From contig NC_134825.1 in NCBI RefSeq assembly GCF_004210375.1, positions 76,107,921-76,171,920 of the forward strand: 64,000 bases of DNA. Direction: 5' to 3'. The translations under genes and the position numbers were made by a program. Shown in pieces: positions 38,960 to 51,608 of this stretch. The notes under the pieces were generated by a model, which ran no database searches, had not been told where the DNA came from, and saw only the letters and a list, made by a program, of their open reading frames with translations. Source of the DNA: Tachypleus tridentatus (taxonomy: Eukaryota > Arthropoda > Merostomata > Xiphosura > Limulidae). Position 1 is the stretch's first letter, and each line of letters opens with the position of its first letter.

Positions 38960-39801
38960 ACATTTCAGGAAGCAAAACTTTAAAAAAAAAATTGTTGTGC
39001 AGTGAAATCAGATCCCTCTTGCCATACTCATCTGTTACATCCTCTTTTAGGATTTGTTGATAATTCTCTTATGTTTAATTATGTATTTTCTATAACCATA
39101 GAAAGTCGAGAACTCCATCTTTCAAATGACATTATATAACATTGTGTTTTGAACAGATAAACATCAGTTTCACTCAGAGTATGAGCAACATTTCTGGGAG
39201 AAACTTAATGAATAGCTTGGATGAATTTCTAACAACTCTTTTCACATAGTTAGAAAGCTAAAAACTTGAGAGCTAGAGGCAGTATTCTGTTTTTTTGCAT
39301 GTTATTAATCTATGTTCCTTGGTGCATCATTTAATTAAATAAACATTATTTAATACATTACTACCATTAATATAAAATATGTAGGCTTAGATGTAATTGA
39401 CTGTTGAGTTATGAAGCCAGTAATATTGACCAATCCCATTTTGAGTTAAGAGTAGAGAAAAAAAAGTTTGAAATGTGTTTAGGAGGTTTAAGGAATTGCA
39501 CAGAGGAAATTTGAAATTTTTTAAAATGAGAGGAAAATTGTTTTTTCCACATAGACTATTTAGAACAAATACTCAGTATATTCATAGACAAATCTTTATT
39601 TTAGTTTATTAAAGCTATTTCAATAAAATGTATGAATTTTATGTATGTAAAATACTTGTTACATTAACTGAAAGACTGACAGATTTTGTTAAGATGTACA
39701 CCTTATATTGAATATTAGAAGTATCAAGTCTATAAAGATTAAATAAGTACAAATAGGTCACATGATTAGTCAAATTAAGCAAACCATGTTGAGAGAGTTA
39801 A
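38960..39801 (+). repeat. Interspersed repeat family B, copy 2
   Basis: It matches copy 1 over gaaatcagat-cct, acatcagtttcactcagagta and tagactattt-agaacaaata. It appears to end gttgagagagttaa, a terminus also seen near 31700 and, inverted, at 58297. Confidence 0.65.
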
Positions 39802-39929
39802 CTCTCTTACTACAGGCTCTGTTGTTTCAACCTAAATTTTGACTACAAATTTTCATTTTGTTTCCATACTACACCTTTCAACACGTTTTATGTATCTTCA
39901 CAAATTGTCACAGACCCTCAGAGAGTTTT

Positions 39930-40690
39930 AAAACAGAATGGTTACACTTCCTCCTACATTAAAAACTCCTTGAAGAAGACCATGACAGAAAATGATAAGG
40001 AAATCACTATCACTACCACCATTTACCTACCATTTCTGCAACATTTCAGTGAAAAACTCAAACACATAGCCAAGAAATTCAACATAGAAGTCCAGTGGAA
40101 TTACTACAATATCTTAAGGTCTGTTCTGGTAAAAAACAGCAACCTACAAAAGAGAATCTCTAAAACATCATCTTGGAAATTCTGTGTTCCTGCAACAATA
40201 CATACATTGGAGAAATGGGAAGAAAACTCACAAGGAGAATGAAAGAACATCAAGATAGTACAAGACTCATGAAAACACAAAATTCAGTCATTGCAGAGCA
40301 TGCCACATCAACTGGACACAGAATAAACTGGGATAAAACTAGAATCATCAACATAGACAAATTCTGGAAGAGAAGAAAAATCAAATAATCATTTTACATT
40401 AACACTATTGAACTTTCACTAAATAGAGATTCTGGATTAGAGGTAACCTGTGGCTGCCATTTGTTGAATCTACAGGAAATCTCTCCTCCAATCAGAAACA
40501 GTGAAAATCCAACCAATCATAACATGCTCTCCACAATCCACCAGGACACTATAAAAGGCTAACAACACCTACACACATGCTGACCTGAAAACAAAAGGTG
40601 GAAGACATTTGAAATATCGTTTTCTACACTTGTCTCTCCATAACAGGCAGTTGCCATTCATTCAAAAAGTTTCATCAATATTAGGCTCAG
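39930..40690 (+). mobile_element. Penelope-like element, RT C-terminus plus GIY-YIG
   Basis: The frame at 39970-40242 carries EKLKHIAKKFNIEVQWNYYN and LRSVLVKNSNLQKRISKTS, typical of the region after the reverse transcriptase of Penelope-like elements. A frame shift leads to 40173-40388, with the GIY-YIG nuclease NTYIGEMGRKLTRRMKEHQ and IAEHATSTGHRINWDKTRI. The usual C-terminal continuation follows to about 40590, again out of frame. A tail resembling 7046-7131 ends gcagttgccattcattcaaa near 40660. Most of the reverse transcriptase is missing, so this is a 5'-truncated copy, as is common for these elements. Confidence 0.85.
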
Positions 40691-40929
40691 CTTAATATGT
40701 AAGAATAACCAGGTTGGATGGTGGACTTAAAAGATCAGTTCAATGGAAAAGGTGTCATTTTTTTAATTGATGGTTTGCATTTAAATTAGACAGGGGTGAG
40801 TTGTATGCAATGACTATTAGCTGTAAGGGCAGTTGGGAATAGACAGTGATGAGGACTGAGAGAAGCTAAATGCTGAAAAAATAAGACCTTGAGAATAATT
40901 ATTGCAGGAACAAAGTACAGAAGTACTTA

Positions 40930-43460
40930 TAAGGGTATACTACTTTGTTACTAGTATAGTTCTAGAACTATAAGAAGTAAAATAGAGGGCTTCAGAGCAC
41001 TAGTTGAAACAAATGATTGTGATATAATGAGAATAACTGAAACTTGGTTAACTATAAACAGTTTTAATGATAAACATTTCTATCAAATACAGGGTTATAG
41101 ATTTTTTTAATAGGGATAAATTACTAATGAAAGGGTGGTAGGAGTGGCTTTATGTGTAAATTTTTTGAGCTACATCCTGTTGGAGTCAAGGTTATTAAAG
41201 ACAAGAACAAAGAAATTGCATATATCGTGAATGGGAGAAAGTTTAGGTTGTGTTACAGGCCACTGAATGAAATTGAGGAAATTAATGAGAAACTTGACAG
41301 TGCAGTTACATTTTAAATCTGTTAAAGAAGTTGTGCCTATGTGTGATTTTAATTTCATGCATGTAGGTTATGAAATGTTAGAGTTAAAAGATGAAGAGTG
41401 ATAGGTTTTTTATAAACAGTTCAAGAATGATTTTTTTCACCAGTTGGTCAACAAACCTACTAGGAACAATCCTGTTTGAGAGAGTGAAGATTGGAAAACA
41501 TCTTAATGAAAGTAATCATTGTTCTCATAGATTTAATGTTTTATTGCATATGAAGACAGGAATAATGAGATTTTGGTTACAAATTTGAAAAACAAAATTA
41601 AGGGAATGTAACAAGAATTATCTGTTGTGAATTTGGCAGCAGAGTCAAAGACAATGATCAGCTGTGGAAATTTAAAAAAGAAAAGAAATTTTGAAATATT
41701 TTGAGATAGACACGTTGCTGCAAATAAAATGCCAAGCTGGCTTATGAAGAGTATATGGGATGGAATTAGCATCATAAATTTAAAAAGTTTAACTTGATTA
41801 CTTTGGTGGAGACTGAAAAAAATTATAGAAAACTAAGGAAATTTATCAAAACAGGAAATCAGAAAGAGTGTATGAAAAAGGTTGGCCAGAAATTTTATTA
41901 ATAATAATAATAATTTTTTTCAATACATTAAGGTTAAGTAAAATATTTGGATGTGAGAAGAGCCTTTGAGGGATGATAAAGAAAGGTTCATATATGATGA
42001 TTATGAAATGGCATGGTTATTAAATTTTACCTTTTCTGTAATTTTTAGTAATAAGGATTTAAGCAAAATTACTTACCCTAAATAGTTGCTAAGTGGAAAC
42101 AATATTGAATATTATGAACACATTAATTCTGATCTTGTTGAAAAAGAAATCTGAAGTTTAAAGAATGATAAGGCTACTGGGCCAAATAATGTTCCCACAA
42201 TGATTTTCATAGAGATTATTGATTGGTTATATGAGCCCTTTTACTATTGTGTTGTAATATTGTGTTGAGGATTGGAAGTTGCCTAATATTACTCTTGTTT
42301 CAACAGGTGGTGATAAAATTTATCCCAGTGGTGAGAAAAGTTTTTAAAAGTGTGATAAAAGATGCTTTGAAAAGTTATTTAACAAAGGTTAAAAGTTTAC
42401 TGGATAGTCAACATAGTTACACTAGCAGAAAATTTGCATTACATATCTTTTTACATATTGTAAATGAGAGTAAAGTTGTGGGTTTGATGTATCTGGATTT
42501 TCAGGAAACATTTCACAAGATGCTATATAGGATGCTTGTTAAAAATATCTAAATTTGGGGGATAAGCTGATTAACCTTTTTGTCACTGGTTTAGTGTAAC
42601 ATATGAATTTGTACATTTGCACTGTAACTTTTGATAAGTTATCTGTATTTTCATAAGATTTTATAGACTTTAGTAAAGATTAAAAAAGTATTTTATATAC
42701 AAAAAATCAAGTTTTTTAATGAAATATTTTTACTAAAAATTTGTTTGTGAAAATAAGAGTCAGTTTTATTACTGTTCTGAGTGTAAAGTTATTTCATGTG
42801 ATGATTAAAAAACTTCTTATGCAAGACAATATATGTGAATTATAAATTAAAGTATAATTTTGATGGAAATAACCCTAAGAGTATTATGAAAGAAAAGGAT
42901 TTTTGATATTCTGTTTGATCAGTCTCTTAAGCTATCCAAGCAGTGTGCTTTTTTTAATGGTAGGGCAAACAGGATTTTAGGTTGTACATATGAAGTATTA
43001 CAAGTCTAAGGAAGTTATAATATAATTGTATTGGAGATTAGTTTTGGATTTCTTGCCTTAGGAAGGATAATAAATTGTTGCAAAGAGTTTGAAAAAGAGC
43101 TACTAGGATGATAACTGGAATGGAAAGGTTGTCATATGAGGAAATGTTAAGATCTCTAATTGCTTTCTTTTTAAAAGTTAGTGAGAATCTGATTGAGGTG
43201 TTCAAGAAAGTTAAGGGAACTGACAGTGTTGGTGCATCATGATGTTATCTTTACCATAAGTATAAAAAGAAAAAGACTAGAGAACATGAATTTTGACATG
43301 ATTGGAATTGTATTCAGTTAGAACAGGTTTATTTTTAAACATTTGACCTTTGGAGTGGGTTATCTTCTGATGTGGTAGAATTATTAAATGTAAGGAAGTT
43401 TAAAATGATAAGGGCTAGCTTTGGAGCTTTTTTAGTAATTTAGTTGAGTGGATGGGTCAT
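40930..43460 (+). mobile_element. Dead CR1-type LINE, ORF2 remnant
   Basis: Scattered frames keep the order of an endonuclease-reverse transcriptase. The endonuclease start is ITETWLTINSFND (about 41030), then CYRPLNEIEEINEKL and VPMCDFNF near 41250-41360. The reverse transcriptase part has KATGPNNVP near 42170 and the catalytic-site region MYLDFQETFHKM near 42490, with Gln-Glu where Gln-Lys is usual. Near the 3' end is TGMERLSYEEMLRSL (about 43120) and LIEVFKKVKGTDSV, typical CR1 C-terminal motifs. Stops and shifts occur throughout. About 42560-42850 is occupied by another AT-rich repeat that also occurs near 10640-10800. Confidence 0.75.
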
Positions 43461-43641
43461 CCTCAAGGTATTATTGAATGTTTGCAGTTACTGAAGGTTA
43501 ATTATGAAATATTATAAAAACAAAATCAAAAGTGAACACCTTTCTTTCCCAAAATAGAACAGCATAAAAGTAAAATGGTTTCTCAAAAATTATTTTACAT
43601 AACAAACTTGTTAGATTTATAGCATTAATTTATTTTTACAG

Positions 43642-44086
43642 CCAAAGCAGGACATGCCCAAGTCATCAGAAACCACTAGTAAAGAAGTACCAAGACATCA
43701 ATCACCCTCATCACCTAGTGGGAAAATGTGGAAGGAAAACATAAAGTAGAACCTATGGCTCAGGAGAGCAAAGTCACAGAACATTTAAAGCCTAAAAGTG
43801 ACACTTCTTCTGTAAATAATAATGTAGAACGTCAGCATTCTCCTGATGTCACTAAAACAAAGGTATCAGAAGCCCCAGTTACTTCTACATGTATTGGGAA
43901 CAGTGTGAACTTAGTGAACTCACAGTTGAGACTCCTGCTGGCATTACCCATAATGACCTTGGCACTAACTCTGTTCAAAATAGTGTAAAGTTAGAATCTT
44001 CACAGACTTTGAGATCTCAAGAAGAAGATGGATTTGCCCAGTTAGAAAAGGCAGCAGAAAACTTAGTTGCTCAGTGGACTGCTGAG
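43642..44086 (+). CDS. Gigyf: GIGYF exon 10 (two -1 frameshifts)
   Basis: A 445-nt exon between ttacag and gtaagt. It starts PKQDMPKSSETTSKEVPRHQ then SPSSPSGK. At the A4 run (43723-43726) one base is missing. The next frame gives VEGKHKVEPMAQESKVTEHL through SEAPVTSTCIGNSV. Between about 43886 and 43912 the frame slips again to ELSELTVETPAGITHNDLG and then EDGFAQLEKAAENLVAQWTA. The last block matches the family segment (EGLKHLEQQAEKMVA in human GIGYF2) before the GYF domain. Adding two bases gives 447 nt (149 codons), phase 0 at both ends, as the neighbours require. The middle is a low-complexity linker. Confidence 0.87.
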
Positions 44087-44939
44087 GTAAGTTATTGATC
44101 TTAAATGTGTCTTGTAAAAGATACATATGTTTACTTCTATAATTATTAACTTTTATAATTTCTACTAAATTGAAAGTGCACTAGGTTATTCGTGTAAATC
44201 AAACAGTATAGTAAAATAAGATTCCATTTTAACTCCCTTGCAAAGGCTAGGTTGAATTGACCCAGTTTATAAACCTCAAATTGACCTTTGTTGTTTCCAT
44301 ACTGTAATTTTTAATACGTTTTGTGCATCTTCACAAAATTTTGCAAGGTTTCAGTGATCATTATGAATCATATGTAGACTTTTTTTTTACTGTTGCCTTT
44401 GTTATATACATTAAAAAGTAAGCTAAGGGAAATCATTCTTTTAATATTCACATTAACAGTAATTTGAAAGTAATATTGTAGTTATACATATATTCTTTTT
44501 GAAAAGTCACTGTTGTGCAAAAATAATATAATGCAAAAATCAGTTTTAATTTTAAAAATCTATGGCTGATTCTTATAGTATTGTTTGCATTTGAATAGTT
44601 TAAAATGATTTTCTCACCCATTTTAAAAATGTAAGCACAACAAAATTTAAGAAAATACTGGGATGTCAAGCAATATTTTTGTTAATTTATTTAAATATTT
44701 AAATTGGTTATTTTATGATAATGTTATATACAATTAAAATAGTAAGAATTATTTTGTGGCCTAAATATTGTGAAATCTTCCTTTTGGGAAATAACTCGTA
44801 TCTGAAATAGTTTCATATGTATTATTGCAAATATAATTTAGTAATATGGAACAAGTGAGGATTTGTGTAAGTTTTTGTTAGTGCACTTTCAATTTCATAT
44901 AAATGTATGTACACTTTACTTGTGTGATTTGATATTAAG

Positions 44940-46030
44940 ACTTATTACTTGTGGGGTGGGGGTTTCTGGGGCGACATTAAGAGGGATCCTGAACATTCTA
45001 GTTGGCATTTAGTTTTGCTTTTTCAGTGATTTTTTTTACTTTGTTAGCTTTTCATTAGGCCAGTTTGTATCTGCTGCCTCTGGCTTCATTTCTTCAGTTG
45101 GTAAGAACAGCATCCTTTGGCTTATGAATACTAATATCAATATTTAGACTTTCAGAGAATAGACCAGTTTCTTGAAATCTGGGGTTTCAAAATGAAGTTT
45201 GGTCAACTTGAATATATTACAATTTTCTAGGATGTGTTTTAGACCTAACTATGGTACTGAGATATTTATTATCCCTACATCTGGTTTTAGAAGCCTCTCA
45301 GCAATTGCCACATCAAATTGATGACAATTTGGGACTATCGCTAGCATTCACCTTTGTTACTTTGTCAGCTTTTGCACTTTTCCTAGCCTCTCAGCTGGTA
45401 TGTTGTTGGGTAGAGATGCATTTTTTTGGAGGGAGTTTGTTTACTTGCTGCCACCTTCTGTGAGTTACATAAGACCCCCTTTCCCTTGACCATTTATTTT
45501 TGAAGGCATTCCAGAGTCTTTGGAATCAATGGTTGATGTTGCCTGTCATTTGTTGCTTCTCAACTTTCCTCATCTCCTACAGGAAGTCATAGTTCTACCC
45601 CTATTCAAATGTCCTGATTTCCAACATCAGTCCCTTTGTCTGTTTAGTATCCAGAATAGATTCCTCCCATATCCACATGGCTGCTCTGCTTGGTCAGAAT
45701 GCTGTTAACAGAAGGGTGACCACCATATGCTTTTGGGATTTTTGTGATTTGGCTTCAAGAATTTCTGGACATGTGGAAAATCTTTGCCATGGATCCATGA
45801 GTACTACACGTTCTTGCATCAGGACTAGCTAGTCATTTCACATCTCCTTCAGTGTTATTCAGTCTTCCCACCTTCTACAGATTCTTGAATTCCAGAACTT
45901 CATTTCATGACTATCAGTGATTTGTTGTTCAAAGGAACAGTGTATAAAGACCTTACAGTTTTTTCAGGGTTTTACTCCTGCCTATTTGTTGTACCTAAGA
46001 AAAATGGAAATTGGAGAATCTAGGAAATGA
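44940..46030 (+). mobile_element. DIRS-like retrotransposon fragment
   Basis: The clearest part is near 45965-46016, GFYSCLFVVPKKNGNWR, the first reverse transcriptase motif of DIRS/Ngaro-type elements, preceded by SDLLFKGTVYKDL, then a stop. Upstream, GC-richer DNA with several short frames (45251-45463, 45520-45708) probably represents the 5' gag-like part. No tyrosine recombinase is present. The assignment rests mainly on one motif. Confidence 0.5.
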
Positions 46031-47879
46031 TGTAGAGAAGAAAAATTGCTTACCAGATTCCAAAGTTCTCAGTATTTCTTGCCAGGACTGTGGATGACCA
46101 TGTTCAGTGTTGCTAATATGTGTCTGCATGTTCCTGTAATGAAGTTGCCCTGCCACTATCTGTGTTTTATGCAAATTAATGTACATGTTTTTTTCTAGAT
46201 CCATTATCTATTTGTAATAAAGTACTAGTAATCACAAACCCTCCATAAATATATTGACATACTAATATCTTTTGATTTGCATACATTACCTGTATTGGAT
46301 CTTCCTTTTTGTAATAGTTATAATCTGCATATAACTAGTTATTGTATGCCTTTAACCACTTAGTGAATCAACCCCCAGGATAGCTTGTAGCTAGTTTTTC
46401 TTTAAAGAAAAAGAGGTAGTTAATATGTTTTATCTCATTCTACACAATTATTCATTTTATATTGTTACAAGTTCACCAAAACAAAAGTGGAATAATGTTT
46501 GTGGCATTGTAACTTCAACTTATTGATTTATGAGTGTCTGACTTTCATGGATTGGACTTCTTGCAATAAAGTGTATGTTCATTTAAATGAAACTAATTAT
46601 TTTCTTATAGCTTTGCTTAGATGGTAGAATATGTGTTCAACAACTTGTATTTCTGATGCAAAATTCTTTACTATCTTAAATAACAAATATGTACAAGCTT
46701 TAACTCTAATTGATATGATAGATTGGTTTTAGTTTGCTACTGTCAATAAGTAATGCTGCATTGAATGCATTAAGAAAATTTCATCTGTGTTAACTATTTC
46801 ATTTTCCTTTGATCTACCTTTCATTTGACATCAGAACTTGGATGTATGTCTCAGGCTTTTGTCTGATAATCAGACTTACAATAACGTCTCCTGAGTAAGT
46901 TACAGTGTATTAGTATGAATACACCATTTTGTCAAAATGGAATATGTTGTGACATCATCTGTGTGAGACTTGTTTCATGTTTCTGTTCAACTGTGATATG
47001 CATGGATGGGGTCAAAGTGTGCATGTCTTGGCCTTTTAAGAGTTATGTTCAAAATTTAATTAAACAGATTTATCACTGAATTTGATCAATATTCTTGGCA
47101 TAAAAATAGAACTTAAATCAAAGTTTAATGTTATAGAGCTTTTCATTTCTTACTTTTGAAAGGAAATATTTAAGTAAATTCTCAACGTCACTTAACATAT
47201 TCATCTTTCCGAGTCACAAAATCTTTTTACTCTGAATTGCCCAATTTAGATTTCCTTTCTACTCCTGTATTGTCTTGAATTTAGCCTAAGTGATGTACTT
47301 AGAATATAGATGTTACAAAGACATTATATGAATTTATAGCCACCAGTATCCTCACTTTTGAGATATCAACTAGAATGTCAAACCTAAATGTGATGCCCTT
47401 TTATCACATTTTGTCTTTCAAAATATTAATGGTAAGAGAATATTTCAATTCATTGATTTCTCATTAAGACTAGTTCATTTGGACAACAGTTTCTGAGATA
47501 TTTGGCCTATAGGTTCCTTATTACTATTGCTGAATTCACCTCTTCTAGGTAAAGAAATTACTTAAATGCACTTAAAACTTAATTAGGAAGTCAGTCAAAT
47601 TATAGGCCATTTGTCTTTGTGTTGTGTGTTAATATTTAGTGTTTTAAATTACACATTTGATTTTTCTAATAATTTTTATATACTAACAACAATTATCAGA
47701 AAGCAGGGTTAGGTTTGGACAAGACATTGAAAAGTGAGCTCACGTTTAAGAACTAAATTTCTTGTTTTTTTAAATATTTTTACTTATTGTTGTAAAAGTA
47801 ATATTTTAAAAATGAGAAATTTATTAGGTTATATAAGCAAACTTTAATGAAAACAAAGAAAATTTCTCTATAAGGTGTA

Positions 47880-48560
47880 CGTGTATATGAATTATTTTGC
47901 TAGTTTAGCAGTTTTAGACAAGGTTCAAGAGCAATAGAACAATAAGATTAAATGAAAACATTTGTGAACATTAGAGGCCTAAAGCTCTTAGGAAAAATAA
48001 TTGTAAATATATTATTTGCATCATTCTACAAAACAATGCATTTTTCAGCTTTCTGTTCATATGGTTTTGCTACAATTGTGTTAGGTAAAGAGAATAAGAG
48101 AAAAAAGTTTCATTGAAATAAAACTTGACATTTATTTAGGAGGTTCTAGAGAGTATGTAAAATGAAATATGTTATTGTTTGTTATTAAGCACAAATCTAC
48201 GTAATGGAGTACCTATGTTCTGCTCACCATAGGTATTGAAACCTAGTTTCTGGCACTGTAAGTCTGTAGACATGCTGCTGTGCCATTAGATGGCATGTAA
48301 TATGAAAACTCTAAGATGAAAAAACAATATTTTTTTCTTAACATGAAAATTGCTTTTCACCAAAGCTAGTCAGAGTCTGAGTCAAATTGACTTTGTAAAT
48401 TCGAGCAAGTTTTTATTATATTTAATTAATTATTAAATATGTGTACAACATACTTCATGTTTAATAAAATCTTGCCAACTTTTAGGAAAGTACACAAAAT
48501 AAATGTGGACATATATTAGTAGACTGACATCGTTAACATAGGGTTAATGTGTAAAATATT
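47880..48560 (+). repeat. Family B-like repeat interrupted by SINE-2
   Basis: Sequence related to 29640-30060 (catttatttaggaggttcta). It is split by the insertion at about 48176-48294 and resumes with atatgaaaactctaagatga. GGG-TTAA at 48541-48547 may be its end. Confidence 0.4.
48176..48294 (+). repeat. SINE-2 type repeat, longest copy
   Basis: The sequence ttattaagcacaaatctacg through aagtctgtagacatgctgct ends with gccattagatggc. Shorter pieces lie near 3040 and, inverted, 6609. It resembles a tRNA-like module, but no clean box A/box B pair is visible. Confidence 0.5.
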
Positions 48561-49079
48561 TTTGTGATCATTTTTATGCACTGGAACTAAAGGGATTTTC
48601 ATAATTATCGAAGTTGTTCAGAAGATCATACAGATAGTGTAAGGATAATTCTCCCTTATGATTCTTTAAGGATTTTATAGATTTAGGTATGGGATGATTT
48701 CATATTATTAGTAAAAAATACCAAAACATTGCTGTGGGTCTCAAAGTGTCTTCATATCTCACTGAGGTTCCAGTGCACCAATCAAACTTCTGCATTACCC
48801 AAATTACTTCTGTAGCTTCTCAAATGGAGTATGGGTTTATACACCCTAACATAGTGCTTGATTATGTGTGCCAAATGTTATCCCTTTGGCTTGTTGGTGA
48901 AATATAAACAGTTTCAAAAATGGCACTCTCAGGATTCCAAAAGAGGGCCAGAAACACAAGATTGAATATCAGATTCTAAAGTGGTAACTCTGCAAACCTC
49001 CCTCTAGACTGCACCCATTCCTCTGTGACTTTTTTAGTATGTTTAAGCTTTCTTTGTTGAGGGAAGGGGATGCTACACA

Positions 49080-49102
49080 ATATATATATATATATATATA
49101 TA
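49080..49102. repeat. (AT)n microsatellite
   Basis: An alternating AT run following gctacacaa. Confidence 0.85.
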
Positions 49103-50369
49103 AAGTGTATACCATAAACCATCTCAAATTTGCCTATCAGTATAGCCTAGCCCTGCTTGCTTCTGAACTGTTGGAGGAGTTTGTAAACAAACATGGAACA
49201 TAAATTAATGAAGGATTAAAGAATATTGGTTGGACAAAAAGAGGAATGCCATATGTTGGAACTTCCAATAAATTCTCTGTTTTAATATCTGTTTTTCTGG
49301 TTTTGTCTTTAGAAGACCTTACTAGTGTTCTCTAGTTTATCAATTATTAGTACCTTATAGTTGTGCTCTAAAATATCAGCATTTAAATTTCTCATTATGA
49401 TGTCATTTTAATACTTATCGTACAGGATTTTGTAGTCCTGTATATTTGAAATTAGGTGATGCTGTATGGTTCTGAATTCTTTATGGAAAATAAGATATAT
49501 TTTTTATTTTAGTATTTGAAAAGTAAAAGTGGTTCTAAACTCTCAGCTTTCTGAGTGTAAAAGTGAAAAGAAAAAGTTTCAGACTTTAATATTCTTTAAT
49601 ATTAGGAGATTATTGTTAACATAAAACTTTAGTTAAAAACTGTGAAAATTAATTAAACAACTCAAACCATGTCTTTGTTTTTCCATCATCTAATATTATA
49701 AATCATTGATTTTCAAGCAAAATATATTTTATTGTTATGTTGTTTAAAATGACATTTAATAATACTTAGTTATTGTAATTGCAGGTTTCAGATGAGACTT
49801 TGAGATACATGTAATCTATGGTGTTGTGTAAATGTTTTGTTTCCAAACAATTTATGCAATGATTAGAATATTAATTCCAAATAAATGCATGTCAAAACAA
49901 CTAGCTTATTTTTCTTCTATTTTAGACATTATGGAACGTGTTAAATTCTTTATTTACAATAATTGAAGTACTGTTTCCATTATTTAAAATTATTATGATA
50001 TAATACAACAAAGGAAATCAGGATATGTATGGCAGGTGCACAATTAAACTTAGGCATGTGAAAATATTTATTTGATGTACAGAATAAGTCTATAAAGTTT
50101 GTGTCAAGCCTCGATATGGCATAATTGTTTGGGGCTAGAAATTTGTGTGCCTAGGGCAGTCCAAGTACTGTTTTTGTCACTTTGTATAATTTTCATAAGT
50201 TTTATTTTAGTTAATACTCAAAAACGTTTTTGCTTTACTTTTTCTCTTAATTTAGTGAAAAGTGTGAATGTTAGACCTCTGGACAAAATAGGAAGATATT
50301 CCTTTGTTGAAATTTAAATTTCATTTTATTTTCATTATACTTTAAATTTCTGTATTTATATACTCTGGA

Positions 50370-50660
50370 GCCCGGCATGGCCAGGTGGGTTAAGGTATTC
50401 AACTCGTAATCCAAGGGTCACGGGTTCGAATCCCCATCACACTAAACATGTTTGCTCTTTTAGCCGTGGGGGCATTCTAACATGATGGTCAATCCCAATA
50501 TTTGTTGGTAAAAGAGTAGCCAAAGAGTTGGTGGTGGGTGGTGATGATTAGCTGCCTTTTTTTCTACTCCTACACTGCTAAATTAGGGATGGCTAGCGCA
50601 GTTATCTCTCTCTCGTGTAGCTTCGCGCGAAGTTCCAAAACAAACTAAAAACAAACAACT
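50370..50660 (+). mobile_element. tRNA-derived SINE, best preserved copy
   Basis: The head gcccggcatggccaggtggg carries box A-like tggccaggtgg. Box B ggttcgaatcc at 50423-50433 matches the Pol III consensus exactly. The body has gtgggggcattctaacatga, ggtggtgggtggtgatgatt and ctgctaaattagggatggct, then ttcgcgcgaa and an A-rich tail. A TTTTTT run at 50558-50563 would end Pol III transcription early. Confidence 0.93.
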
Positions 50661-51517
50661 TTTGTACTTTTTTCTTTGTCTTCTAACATGATACTTTACT
50701 AAAGAGAAAGTTTTAAAAGTGATTGGTTTTGAAAACTATATTAACTTTATTTAAATTGAGTCATTTATTAAATCCTAATAGTTAAGGGCTTTTGTTATTT
50801 TTTAAATTTACTTGTGTATGAACAAAAGGATTGTTTTTCTAATAAATTAACTTCACATCAGAGCAAATTATGTGTTTACAGTGAATAAAAATCAAATGAA
50901 AGTCATTAGAGCTAATTAAATGTTTTTCCTACATTTGTAATTATAAATATCAGAATGCAGTGTGCCATCAGTTGGATGTCCTTGCCATTAATGGTATTTT
51001 TTACTATAATTCTAATAATGCCTCATAGAATTTGGCCAGTTTAGGAGATTTAGGTTAGTCCAAAGTACATATGTTAAACTAACAATGTAAAACATTTGCT
51101 ATATTAAACAATCCAATCAGTTTTGTGTAGAAAGACTGTTTACTTCAAAAGTACTATATATTTTGTTTTCCTTCTTTCCTAGTTATTTACAGATATAAAC
51201 TGCTTGTATGTGATTGTACAAAGGAATGAGTTAAGCTTAATAATTACATTTACTTATGGTTGATTTGAATTTGCCAAACAAAAATATTTTAATATATTGG
51301 AAAAAGACTTCTTCATTGCTATTTTAATATCAGGTTATGAGAATTACTCAAGCATATGAATTATTTGATAAAGCAGTCTATGAATGTAGGCCACATGGAT
51401 TTGCTAAAAGTTTGTTAGCTAATGCTCTAATTACTGTTCTAAAGTAACAAGAAGAATCATTAATTGATTTTTTATTTAAAGTTTGAGGAGTTTATTTCAT
51501 TGTGATTTCTGATACAG

Positions 51518-51608
51518 GAAGATGCAGTAGATAAAACAGCAATTTTTCCATCACATCATGAAGATGCTTATAAATGGTTCTACAGAGATCCCCAGGGACG
51601 AATTCAAG
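51518..51608 (+). CDS. Gigyf: GIGYF exon 11 (start of GYF domain)
   Basis: A 91-nt exon between atacag and gtgtgt. It encodes EDAVDKTAIFPSHHEDAY then KWFYRDPQGRIQ, the first strand of the GYF fold (W-[FY]-Y-x-D-P-Q-G-x-x-Q-G). GYF domains bind proline-rich PPG-phi ligands such as those in ZNF598 and TNRC6. Phase 0 in, phase 1 out. Confidence 0.96.

Larger units (their letters stand above)
33443..43641 (+). other. GIGYF intron 9, transposable-element cluster
   Basis: A 10.2-kb intron, the longest here. In order it contains a hAT-type MITE, an internally deleted non-LTR retrotransposon, an unusual multicopy ORF family, a family B repeat, a Penelope-like element and a CR1-type LINE. All coding parts read on the plus strand except the MITE, whose orientation is unknown. 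Only about 33443-34030 and short spacers are unassigned. Confidence 0.85.
44087..51517 (+). other. GIGYF intron 10
   Basis: A 7.4-kb intron. It contains a DIRS-like fragment (44940-46030), a family B-like stretch interrupted by a second SINE-type repeat (about 47880-48560), an AT microsatellite (49080-49102) and a SINE (50370-50660). A short block at 44280-44350 resembles 39845-39915. The remainder is AT-rich and unassigned. Confidence 0.7.

Noticed and set aside
50370-50445. Functional tRNA gene
   Set aside because: Boxes A and B are present, but the head continues into the shared SINE body and two other copies exist. It is a SINE head.
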